NCBI GenBank assembly: GCA_963281255.1
Contig: OY725502.1
Span: forward strand, 3,906,001-3,970,000
Source of the DNA: Aphrocallistes beatrix
Lineage: Eukaryota > Porifera > Hexactinellida > Sceptrulophora > Aphrocallistidae
Direction: 5' to 3'
Length of the DNA: 64,000 bases
The translations under genes and the position numbers were made by a program. Numbering within the stretch: the stretch's first letter is position 1; each line of letters opens with the position of its first letter. The notes under the pieces are model-generated. The model was not told the origin of the DNA, did not search any database, and was given only the letters and a program-made list of their open reading frames with translations. Below are positions 46,651 through 60,500 of the stretch, piece by piece.

Positions 46651-48565
46651 AAAACTATTTAATTAATAAATTCCTAAGTATGTTATTCAAAGAAAAGGTG
46701 CTTTTTGATCATATGATGCTGCTTTGGCAACTGGAGAACTATGGCGAGACAAAATAACATCTCTACCCCTGCTGGAATGCCTGATATAACATTACTTTCG
46801 ATCAGGATGCTAGTTACATACACATAGTCTCAGAATAGGAGTAACTATTCTACTGGCTGGTATTGTCAAATAAGACTCTTTCACCAATCCACTCACTCTA
46901 TGAGTAACCGGAGGTTCTAGTCCAGGCGGAAAGTTTATCTTCCCCAATCTTTATTTATGGGATAATTTAGCAAATGTGTTTAAGCTCCACTTTGAGTTAC
47001 GTTTGTATGCGCTTGAGGTATTATGAATGAGAACAGCTAATTCGCACTGTTTCTAGCCGGGATGATTGAGGAAAGGCTGCAAACAAGTATCCAAAATATC
47101 GGTAGGAAATTAAGGATCTAACATCAAATCTAAACAGAGTGACGTTTAAAACGCCATTCATGCCGATCTACAAAATGGATCAAGTGCTCTGAAGTGTTTC
47201 ACTTTCGAAACAAGATTTATTACTTCCCTCAATGAAAATAATGTGGGAGCGAATTCTGCCTTACTATTAGCAGTTAAGATTCCTGGTTTATTCTGGTGAT
47301 GTTGATGCAATTGTCCATGGATAATAGATAGGGACATTACTTTGGATAAAAGACTCCGGAAAAAAGATTCATAAAACTGATTAAAGACTAGAATTCATGG
47401 TATGGATCTGCTAAAAAAAGTTGTCGGCCGGGTTCACTTGAATATGATTAAATTATATTTAAAACGGTTCGCGATGCTGTTCACCAAGTTTCAATGTCGT
47501 GCTTGGATACTTCCCCATTTGAGAATAATAAAAGTTATAAAAAATAGATTCAAATTTTCGATAAAATTAAGGTTGAGAAGTCGATTATGTTTCTAACGAA
47601 ATATTGACTATTTCATTATTCAAACACAGGAAATCTAAATAAACTAATGAATTTTCAGTATTTCATCATCATGACATGACATGCTGCCTTGTCTACATAC
47701 TTTAGACACAGACATATATAGACATATAATAGATGAAATGATGGTAGCAGAAATTTCCTTAAGAATTTATGGTCATTGCTGAATAAACCAAATGTTTGTC
47801 AGATCGAAGGAGAACTAAGCATCAAAAAGATTTAATATGTTTTGAAAATTATTACAAACTTATCTAATGTTTACTTACAATTGCTGATAGTATTATTAAT
47901 TAAGGTTTTACAATTTATTAGTTAGATCAAAGTCAATATATCAGAATCAATTATCTAATATTCTGTATATGTACGTTAATTGTTCACAACTCGCACATAT
48001 TCTGCTTACAACCAAATTGGCAATCTGGGTTTTAAGTAAATATATAACTTCAAACTTCATGAATTAATTCGGTGGCAATTAATAAAGTTTTCAATCGCAA
48101 CTGGAATTAAGCGAAGTCTCTACAAAAATAGGATGATGATATAAAGTTATTATATCCTTACTATTAAAATTCGATTAATATATATATATATATATATATC
48201 TTTGATTGAAGAAACTGCCAGGCACAGAAAGCTGATTTTTTCCTTGTAACTAATAAACAACAACTTGAAGCCTTGGTGCAATAAAACAGTGAGATTTACT
48301 AATTCGGCTCGAGTCAATCAAGATTGTACATAGGCACAGTCCAAACCAGACACTAACATGTTTTAGTAAATTACAAGTGCAATTCTGTATAGTCTAGATA
48401 TGCCAGTATAAATAGTGTCTGGTCAACGAGCTACGCTCTAACAATAGACTATATAAAATCAGCATTTTGATACAAGTTATAGTATAGAAATTTTGGTTGA
48501 GTCATTTCGACATTTGCAACGAATAGTCTAGACGGGAGAAGGAAAGTTCCAAATTTATTTTTGAT
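46651..48565. other. Intergenic, upstream of GREB1-like gene
   Basis: About 1.9 kb. No gene is recognised; an open frame at 47402-47596 has a basic, low-information product. A (TA)n run lies at 48177-48199. The region just before 48566 should hold the GREB1-like promoter and 5' UTR. Confidence 0.5.
48177..48199. repeat. (TA)n microsatellite
   Basis: An uninterrupted TA repeat of about 11 units in the intergenic region upstream of the GREB1-like gene. Confidence 0.9.
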
Positions 48566-51500
48566 ATGGCTAATGTTTCGGCTTCCTCGCCAGCTATCTC
48601 ATCAACCTCTAGCGGGATATCAAGTCCTTCAGGATCAAGAGGTATGTTATGAAATAAATGCCTAACCAATTTTAATATAACAATAACTTATTCAAAAAAG
48701 AATATATTACAAGTCATTGTGAATTTGATCTAGACATATATTTGAAAGAGTTATCGAATGCAAATTCATTTCGTTTCATTTGCAATTGCTTTCAAAATAA
48801 ATAAACATGTTAATTTTCAAATTTGTACATTCCAAACTCAAATATGTTGAGAGTAGGAGCGAAATTATGATAGACAACAATTCGAAGAAGATTTTGAAAT
48901 AACTGAATAAGCATGAGCCTAAGAATGTATAAAAATACTACTTTGGAGATTATTAACCCGTATAGCATTGTGTATATTAAATATTTTAAAAAAAGCTATC
49001 GACAAAAGCTAATCATCAGTGTTCAAATGTAACCACAGATGAGCTCATTTTTTGTCACGTTTCCATTTAAAGTTGGCTGAACTATTACAACTTTCTAGAG
49101 ACTGTCAGTCTGTCTAGTTCAAGTCTAGATATGTAGAGAAATAGAGTGTCGTAGAATGTGCTAAGGAAAATTGTTGAAATTATATGTGAATCATTGGTAG
49201 ACTTGTGAATCCTTAATTAGTTAAATGTCTTGCGAAACATTTGACGAATATCATTTAAATCTTTGAAGGTAATTTTCTAAGTATTTAATGTCGTAGGTTC
49301 TAGAAGCAAATAAATTAGCCTAAATATTTAATTAAGGGTATAAACCTCTAGTTTAAGTAGTATTCGGTTGGATATCTTTTAGCAAGAAAACTGAGACGAA
49401 GCCTGTTATTAATTAAAATGAAACGTAGATATTGACTCAAATTAATGTTTAGAAACATGACTACATTCTTTGTAAAATGTTAGTTAATGCACTTGCAAAA
49501 TGTCCTAAAAATACAGGCAGTTGTGCAAGCAAAATGATGTTAGGGTCAGCATGGTGTATTCCAAGGTTTTTGGTAGCTTAAATAACAATGACTAAGCAAA
49601 TACTTGTTAAATATAATAAAATGTATAACGACAATACCTACAAAAGTGTAGATTCAGCCACAAAATGTCTGCATATGAATATTAATGTACCTTCTAATTG
49701 CATTATGATAGATAAGCTGATACAGATCCACATTTGAGTTTAATTAATATTCATAGCTGAATTTGGACAGCTAAATGAGTTGCTCTAAATGATAAGTGCT
49801 GTAAGCACCTGATAGTCGACAACCGAGACAATTTAAAGTATGACACCAACCCACAACTGATAGATAGCATCTGGTTGTTGGATCAGTTTTAGTTTTAATT
49901 ACATTCACTATGAAAATACATTCCATAAAAATGCCAAAGTCTATATTCGGGACACAAAATCTAAGATAAGCAACATCAACTCATTGCCGGATTTTGGAGA
50001 GAGCAGTGCAATTCCTAGAAATTTGAGTAGGTTTAATTTCATATTTCAAAATTCAAAGTTATAAGAATTGAATGAGAAATTTGTCTCTATTGCAATTTAA
50101 TATTCTATATTCGCAGAACCATCAGGGTTACAATATAATATCTTGAACATGCTAGTATCACATTAACAGGTGTTCAGTTCAGGTAATAAATATCAATGAA
50201 AAGTTCCAATTCATAAGAGGATAAATTTGGGATCGAAATATACAACACATGATTTAAATTCTATGAATTTCAATAATCGAAAGTTATTGTTTCAGGAAAA
50301 TTATCAGGAAATGTATTTAATTGACAATCAATTCAGTAGATTCAAACATAATGGGAATAAAATGCAATAAACTTTGCGCGTCCAAGACTTCAGCTGCAGA
50401 TAATGTAAAAATAGAATCGAATTAAATAGTGATAGCTAAATGAAATAATTACTCCTAATCAATTTGTTTAGCTAATACACCGCGAATCTACAACAAGAGG
50501 CCATCTGAATACGGCGAGGAGAATGGACTTAAACGAAGAAAACCGGTCATAGCACCAAATATACTCAAAACTACAATGCCAACAAACGCGATAGTCGTTT
50601 CAGCTGATCACATTTTACCTGGACCTCAAACAGTATCACAATTAGGAATCAATAACAGTCTACCTTCACATCCTAATACGACACAATTAGGTAAGTCGGA
50701 GAGTAAAATGTGTATTTATGCATCTTGTTCAACAAATTCATAGATATATTTAGCAGATGTTAATATTGAACTAAATTTATAACTAACATACTTTAAATTC
50801 AAATGACAAATGTTTTCCTATAAAGAACAGTTTCAGAACTTAAAGTATACAAACAAAAAGTTTCAATCCTAAAACAATGACAACACAAGACATGCTCTAA
50901 GCAACATAACATATTTAGAAGTGGCTGCAGTATTTGGTTTCACGCAACATCTGCTCAAAAATTTGATCCAGATGCTGTAGAGACCACCACACACATTTTT
51001 ATTTGATTACATATGTAAAGTATAATCACCCTATAATATTAGCTCCCAGCTTTTTATTTTGTCTTCACAGTTTTTCTGATTATCCATATCGCAAAACAAT
51101 CTCTTGAGATTGTATGAAATTAATATAACAAAAGAATACGGCACCTATCTTAAGAATGTATAGAAGTTGGTGCCTATTGTCTAGACAGAAATTTATAGGG
51201 TATTTCTATTCCAGACAACTTTTCTTGACAATATAATACTCGTACACTTAATTATTGTGTCAATCAATCAGATTAAATTGTTTGGCTTAGCTCACTTCTA
51301 CGATTGAGAAGCATACTTAAAGGTATTCACCAGATAGCACTTGACTATGTACATATTTGAAAATATTTAATTATCTTAAGAAAATATGTTATAGACCGTC
51401 TTATTGTCTTCCAATTTTAATACGTGCTACGTTTAATAAATATGCTTGATAACCAAGCACATGCCAGTAGCTAATTATCTATGCAACAAGACTAAATGTC

Positions 51501-54500
51501 TGTTAACAACTAAATGGAAATAAGCAGAATGCGAGACATACTAAATGTCTAACTTTTAGGGTAGTCATCAATTATATAATGATCGGCGTGATTAACGAGT
51601 TAAAGTCAGCAAATCAATGGAATAAATTATTTGATGATTACAATGAAAGCATCAAAGCTAAATGTTAATAATTTAATTTGGAAAAACGGATAAAGCAGCC
51701 TTTTAATTAGATTTCAAGTGTTAATACCTATGGCGAGGATATATAAGGAAAATTATCATTATTATGTCTAAAACGTTCCAGAGAATCCATATAGAAACCA
51801 ATTTTATACCCACCAGATTGGTAATCATATGTTATTCTATTTAGGATCTTTCTATCAATTTCCAATAATGGTTCAGGCACCCCTGAATCACACTGCAATA
51901 CTACAAGCTCCAAACGTATCAGCATTAATTGCCCAGACATTACCTCCAATAATCTCGACACCAAAAGAGACTACACAAATTCGCCTACCTAAACACGTTC
52001 GCCCACTTGTACTTGTCTGTGTAGGAAACTTACTGGAAACACAAGCACAAATCCTTCCAAGCAACATCGACCAGTCGTCTATTTTGAAAGATATTTGTGA
52101 TGCCATTATTCCTACTGCAAATAGGTCATGGAAAGCTTGTCTATCTCCAGAATCTCTTGCAATTTTTATTGTTAATTATCTGACCAGCGTCTCGAATGGT
52201 GGTATCGTAATGAAAGAAGTTTTAGAAACAATGCTAAGTTATGCCAAAATGGGAGAGCAAGAATGGATGCAGGTAAGCAAAATTTCTTTGATTATATACT
52301 GGTAGATAATGCGGTCCATTGATGTCTATTTGTTGGGGGAAATTTAATGTATTCTGACAAGACAAAATATCATGTCGGGTATTATGAAGAATTCTTCCAT
52401 GTTATAAAATATGTTTAGTGGTCAGAATCCACAATAGCCGAATTTCTGAGCATAAGAAACATAGTCTATTGCGATATAAATCTCTAATATTCACCTTATT
52501 TAGGGATACTACCATTTCAGCAACAACAACGTCTGGAAATTACAAGTCAGTCATTTCGCCCGGCTAGCTGCCTATCAGTCCAATTCTAATGTTATGATCA
52601 TGCCTTCACAAACCTCGCTCGTCAGCGGTGTGAATAATGCTCTGCATTCTTTAGCTGATCTGAAAAAAATACCTGATTTTATTGTTGTTTTATACAACCC
52701 GCAAGGGAATAAACCTTTTGAATTTTGCGTCATTGTATTAAATGCGTACATATCCAAAATGATACAAGAGCAAGAAGATCGATCAACACATGGAAATATA
52801 CTTAATGTACTCAAATACGGCGGCGATGAAAGGTTAAGAAGTTTACTCCATAAACGGAGTCGGATGCTAAAAAACAGAGTATTAGCTCCTTTTAAAGCAA
52901 ACAATCTTCAAACATCTGTGTACTGTTCAGAGGCAACATTAGAGAAAGTTTCACCACAAACTTCAAACATAGTAGAATATCAACCGAAAGGTCCATTCAG
53001 ACAACAAGAAATTACTGCGATGATGCTCCTCAAAAAGGTATTTATTATAACAGCACTTTCAGTATACTTTTAAGAAATTACTATATAAAATACATAAAGT
53101 TCAACAAACTTTTACTGAACATTTAAGTTTTCGACATTAAGTTATCTAATTTTAGGTTAAAGATCTTCAAAACTCGAATAGTGACACGCCATACCTGTCC
53201 AACTACACCAATGTTGAGTATTACATATTTGTCCCGACAACATCAACATTGTATTGGCAGACTGTAGAACGGTTGGCAGAGTCCAATCTTATTAAAGAGG
53301 CGATCAAGACACACTTCAGTGACGAAAGAGTGTCATCCATTACGATAGCCCAAAATCATATAATTAAACTTGATTTCACTCAACTTGCCAATCCACAATT
53401 AATGGAAATGATGAATTTCGTTAAAACGAACACGAACACCCTATTTGTTTGTGTACAAGATAATGCACACGCGTATACAACATTTGGAAATGCTGCAACA
53501 CAGCAAAAGAACCATTTGCTTGTGCCGAATCCATGTTTTGCATACCTTCAGTTATTACACATGCCTAACGTACTCTCAATCGCGGTCACTTCAAGTCCAA
53601 TCTCACTTCTAAGCTCGCTATCATGCATACCAACAGAAAATGAAGTTGACTGGTTCGAAGACTCAGATATCACACCCTGTATATATCCACTTGGAGCTTC
53701 CTATCAAGATTTGGAATCAATATTAGAAGAAAATACAGATATAAAGCTATTTGAAGATAACGTCTTCGAAGACAAAATAGAAGCAATGTGCTCTCAGTCC
53801 AAGTAAGTTTTTTGCTAGCTTTTTGCTTCCGATCGTGACTCCAACTCAGCAAAATGCAATTTGCAGACAATTACATTCACTTGTAAGATATTGTAAAAAT
53901 GTGAAATAACCGGTGTTAGAGATAGAGTCGAGGAATTTTGTCTTGAGACATGGTAGCTCAACAAGATGATAATCCAATTAAGAACATATTATGCCACGAG
54001 ACAAGATTTAATAATCAATTATTCTGTCTAAATATGTTAAATGATCCATCAATTAGAATGCACTAAATCGATAATTGAGCCAAAATCTGGATAATTAATG
54101 ATGGTACGCATTAAGCTATTAGATGTGATTTTCAATACTGCAATTAAATTAATAATAACAAAATTAAAATTCGACCACCTTTTATCCAGATGTTAACTTA
54201 ATTAAACTAGACACATTGAGAACGGAACTATAAGAAATGTATGCGTTATGTTTATAACAATAACATCGAGTGTAACATGTTTTGATCACATATGGCAAAT
54301 GATGTATTTGATATTGTGTTGGAAGATAACTTTGACGACAAATACTTTCAGTATTATGGTAGACACAATAAATGATCAAATAAATATGCAGCCATCACTG
54401 CAGAATATTTCTCCACTATATTATCAAAGAAGAGATAGTAATAATTCTCTGAATTAGTATGATAGCTGTATATTATCCGATCCACAGGTCGATTATCGTT

Positions 54501-57500
54501 CCATGTGCATTTTATTAACAGGTGAGTACACGGTTAAAAAGTAGAAATCCGATCATTCTAAAGATTAGTAGCACTACATTCTAAAATGTCTCACTAATTT
54601 TCATATAGCAGTGTTAATTTCGCCTTAGGGAAATTTCCTAGTTGCAAAATGCATTATGAACAAGTGATTTTAAGTGATGGGCTGGCCGACAATTTACGTA
54701 ACTAGGACACAATATTGTAATAAACTGTAACAGATAGTCAGGACTGTAGGAAACTCATAAAAAGTGATAAGGCCGTTATGCTAATCAAAGGTGGTGCGGC
54801 TCATCCACCTTATCGTCCATAGAACTAACACAGTTTATAAAAAAGTGGTAAGGCCATGGCCTTGGTAAAGCATTAGTCACACCGCTTCCTACGGCCATGA
54901 TAGTACAATGACTTTGGTGGCTTAAAATCCTAGTTTTTATAATATTTTATTATTCAGGTATGAGAAAAATAAGTTCGATGTGATAAGAGCACAACTATTG
55001 GTACAAGAGTATACAATCGCTCTATTGAAACTAACAGGACAGACAAAGAACCTTAATTGCACTGGCGATACCTTCACAATGCTTCACGGATTGGTCGAGC
55101 AACCGATGTCCAACAATTACGGATACGGACCAATGATAGTGCTGAGGGTACACGACAAAGATGTTGGGAAATTTGTCTATGATCAATTAATTAACGTGAG
55201 AAAGGATGTGGGGCTTCGTTATAGATTTGAGGTAAATAGTTCAATGATATAACAATTATTTTTGCCGACTATGTCTAGAATGATGTCAGAAATTAAACGT
55301 GATGATAATACATTACATTTAACTTTGTTACTTAATCAACTTGTAAGACTGCCTCAAATTTTTCTAGGAAGAAATACAATAAGCTAACTCAAAGTGTCAA
55401 AGGTTAGGAATTTGTTAGTAATTAATAATACCGAAATTTACTGGCGATATACTCATGGTAAAATGAATGGATTGCAAATCTTTATCTAGTTTGAAGTTGA
55501 CTAATTCTTTACTGGTTATCTACGCCAAAAACGTTTTGTAACTGCACCCATAAAGAGGGTATAATGAATTCATATCGTTATTGCACAGTATTCCTGACCC
55601 CATATGTCTCTTCGAAAACCTAACTAATAATGAGTTATCCCATAGATCCTATAGGATTCTAATTTGATAGAACATGTTTGTTCTACATGAAATTTATTAA
55701 CAAGGATTCAAGGTCTCGGTGATGCTATTGGTTTTTTCGATTCATGCTGCCCTGTGTTTATCAACACGGAAATTGGGTATCTGAATTAAATTCTTAACTT
55801 CACTGTTAGAGAATCATTCAAACAAACTTAATAAAAATTCCTTAAAATTAGCACTCTGCCTCTTTAATTAATAGGTTTTCTTGATTCAATATATAGCTCA
55901 CATCTATCTTAAAGTTTATTTTACATGTTGCAATCTAATAGATAATACTAGATGATGGCCACCAGGATTTGATTATTGATCCATATTTCGTAAAAAGGAT
56001 GCGAACATGGAAATTTGGAAAGCAATCTAGTGAAATTGGAACAATCCAATCTAGTTATTTCTCATCTCTGATGATACAACAGTCAACCTGGACTCCAAAG
56101 ACATACTTACATCTCAACAATCTTCCGTGCATCCTCATTATCTCAGGGAAAGAAAGAGGTGGAGAAACACTCCCAAAGTAAGCTAAATAGGAAACATTTG
56201 AGTAACATTAAAATTATTAATGTTGATATTTACTTTAAAACCCTATGGCTCAATGAAGTTTGCGTACGCAAAAAATATATGATCAGCACTATGATTACGA
56301 ATTGAGACATATCCTTGTCTACTTGGAATTCGTTTGTGCTATTAGTAGAACTATGTGATTCCTTTTGTTGATGATCATGGTTTAGTGAAAGTGTAACAGG
56401 AATCAATTTGGGTACAGACCAATAGCATTTTAAACTGGGTTTACAAGAGAATATTTAAAACTGCTTCTAACCTTGTCGATAGATTCGCATTGCCTGAATA
56501 AACTAGATAGGACTTCAGTTATTCAAAAATGATGTAAGGTTAATTTTATATTGAATACCCTCGTAACTATTACATGAAAACAAGATGACAAATTAACCTT
56601 TTAATTAAAACTATCAGAAATGATGCTACATTAAACACTGTAAAGAAACCTTTTGCAACGCCAATGAAATGTTATGTCTGCTGTCTAGGTCAGTGTCACA
56701 TTACGACTTGAGACTGTTAAGCGGGATTTCGATTACTTCTCATACCTTAACCATGGATCTCGGATATATTCATCGCTACGTCAACTCAAACAAAGCTAAG
56801 AAACGAGAGCATTCAACACAGTTTGAAAGCGGACATCATATGTGTGTATCGCCCACTCATACACGAAACACGTCCACACCAAATCATGAAAATAGGCCAA
56901 CTTTCGACTATATCAAAAACGAATTTTCGAACAATGAAATTGACACATCATCGAATCTTGAAAAGAGTCGATCAATTGATAGTCTCACACAAGAACCAGA
57001 ATTGACTATGAGTACAGAAGAACTTTCTGAGTAAGTTTTACATGATGTCAGGGTATGAGTGCACTACACTCATGCAAAGTTTAGTTCAATAATTGTTTTG
57101 TAAGAAAATATAGATAATTCCCCACTTTGACCTATAATGAGCATGCAAGATGGCTGGAACAATAATGTTTACATAACTAGTTATTAGCGAATTATTAAAG
57201 TCTTTGTGTCTGTCCAAATAATCACGCGATATTATAACTCATGATCATGTGGAGGAAACCTTCTATAGAAAATCCAAATAATTTAAGAAAATGTTTTTGT
57301 AGACAAGTAGACGTATCAACAGAACTAAAAAAATCTACCAGTCCGGCTAAATCTCCGAACTCACAGACTTCTAATCACTCGAGTACTAGTCACAGCTCGA
57401 ATGAAAAGTTTCTAATCAAGCACCTCACAGCAAAAACAGAGCCAACTCCGACTATACATAGGATGGACACTGGTTGTACAATAAATTCAGATGAGGTGCA

Positions 57501-60500
57501 AGATGGTGCTTCTTCTGGCAGGAATAGTGTAATTAGTAATTTCTCCGATCCAGATATTAATACTACGTCACTTCAAGTTGATGCAAACCAGGAGAGAACG
57601 AATACACAAGTGCTGGTATGTGTCGTATGTGAAAAATTAATAATTTTGTGTAGTTCAAATTCTATAATAAAATCTTATAGAAGCCATCGAGCAAGACAAT
57701 CCACTACATCAACAATGGCGTATCAGTGCCCCAGCTATCAAGCAGTATGCCTAATACCATCAAATACTTTCCATTACCCATACATTCTAATCAGATGACA
57801 ATGTTCCACGCTCCATCAACCCATCTCAACTTGAGTATGAACTCTTTGAACTCAAAGGAAGATAATTGGTCAGATGTTGATGAGGATGACGAAGAAAGCA
57901 TTGGAATTCCAGATTATCACAACTCATTTACATGTCTACTATCGAGGCCTTACAAGAACATTCTTACATCAAAATTCGCAACTCTCAATACGCGAGATCT
58001 TCTACGTAAGTCCACTGTCATATTTCTTGTATTTACATTACTTACCGGTAATTTATAACATTGTCTTCGTATGTTAGCACCCTCGCGAGATGTGGTCTTT
58101 GAAGATAATCAAGATCATACTCCTCAAATCAGCTCAAAAGACTTCAAACAGATCAGCAAATATCACAGACAATGGTCTAAACCATGTGCTAACCATATTG
58201 ACAATGTCCGTGCAACCTTGATTGCGAAACAACAGGTGCGCTATCCAGAGCATATAGCGTCAAGATTTCTATTAACAGGGCCGCCACAGGTAATTAGATC
58301 ATGCGTACGTACGTACCGACAATGTCTATAATTATTTCTGATTTGAGAGATTAGTGCATTCTATCTCTAGATGTCAGCGGTTTTGCGGCTGAGAATAAAA
58401 TGTTTTTCAATTTAATTTCTACATTATTAATAGGTTGGAAAGACTGGTGCATATATCCTTTTCATCAAACTTTTACAAGATCTTGTACATTCAAGCAATT
58501 TCGTTAAAATTTACGATAAATTTGAAAGCGAGGCATCCAACACCTTATTGGATGGGGCATCTAAAGAAGCAACTAACTTAGCATTACCCAAAACAATTGA
58601 AATATTGAAATCAAAGTTTGACCCAAACGCAATTAATCTCTACCAACACGAAAAGCTATCACCAATCACTTATCTAGAAGGGAATGCCTCAATTGACCAT
58701 GAAACTATTCAGTCAACACAAAATTCAGCATTCCAACTTGTCAAAAACCATGAAGATTATGATTCAAATATACTAGAAAATCCCTCATCTACTTGTATAG
58801 ATGTGAAACAAGAGGCTACAACAGCACTATATCAAGACGAAAATAGTTTCAACAAACTTTCCCCTTCTAAATTTAATGATTCATATCCTTTGAAAGCTGA
58901 TTGTTTTTCAGTTATTCAACAAATTCCCGATTTAGCGTATGCATATGACAAGTCCCATACGTGTGCAAAATGCATTGCATTTTACAGCCGCACAAACCAT
59001 ATCGTCCATGAATTGACTTACCTGATGAATAATGGTCAAGGGCCAAAACTCAAGTTCTTCATACCTCATCATCATGTGGCATCCTTTCAATGCAGTTCAA
59101 GTATGGTATGTACCACTTAAATAATATCCATTAATTATTTTCAGTACAAACTATATTCGAATTCTGGATTTTCAAAATCTTTATAGGTTATCACTCGCTT
59201 GGTTCTAGCAATATATGAGCGCGATCAGACGAAGAAAATGAATAAAGACAACTTCTTATATCGGACGCCAATATTTACACCATCGACAGGTCGCGCAATA
59301 ACTGGGCTATTCAATCTAGCTCACGTACTAAAACACCAAGGCCACACGCACATTATCGTGGTCAATGAGAATGAAGTAAATGAGTATAGGAAACATTGGC
59401 CAACGCACATTATAATGGCAGTCCCAGATACACCAGAATATTATAGCTTAGGTTTGTTAAGATGATACCAATAGAACAAATAAATGCTCCAAATTATACT
59501 AAACTAAAGTTCGGTTGGTAGGCAAATGTGGTAGTTTCATAACTATGCTTTTATTATCATCCATCCTTATGTTTCACTATTTCTACGATTAAATCTCAGC
59601 AGAAGATATGTTGAGTAGTGATACGTACGTACATTTTATCTAGTAATAGCGTCTTAGTACATCATAATAATGCTTTCTGAGACCCACAAAATTTAGGTTG
59701 GTTTTTTAGTTCAAACCAAGTCTAGTAGATTATTAATAATTTCGATTATCGTGCATGTAATTTAAACAGAGGAACTTAACTTCAATTGTACAAAAATAAT
59801 GCTCCAATAAGCATTTTAATTACTACGAAACAAATGGTCAAATTGCAAATGGAAATCTAGTTAATCAAAGACAATATGCGAACTATAATTGAGGTATTTA
59901 AATGTCGAAACGTTGGTTTATTGTATGTCAGGAGTCTATTGTAATATTATAGATCTATCCACACGTAGGTGGTGTGATGGAATTGATCAAGCAGTTTTCA
60001 ACAGAGAATTATTATTCCAATGAAAGAGCATTGCTCCACTCAAATTACATCGTATGGCCATACATTCTGATGCTCAGTGATTCTTGTCTTATGTTTAAAT
60101 CAACGCCAGCACGGATCCAACCTTCTACCAGGTAAATACTATGAATTGTAAACCCAAGTGCCAAGCACATGCTTATCAATTTACCACCAATTAAAAGCTT
60201 TGGAGATGAATAATATTTGTATTCTATTCGAGAAACCAGCTTCTACCCTGACAGCAACAGGTGGTCGTTATCAACATTACCGAATTAGTGCTAAAATTGC
60301 CAATGAAATGAATTTACTTTCTTACATAGCTTTGTGACAAAGCGTCATTTATTTCTTAGACAAAACATTGAATGCTTCGCTAAGAAGATCAAATACAATT
60401 CTAGTAGGTCGAATTAACTTTTAACATATATTATTTAATTTAGTACATCAAACAATCGAATAACATTATTCGACATTCTCAAACATATTGAACTCGACCC

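Noticed and set aside
47402-47596. 64-codon basic open frame upstream of the GREB1-like gene
   Set aside because: Short, low-information, no splice context and no recognisable family.
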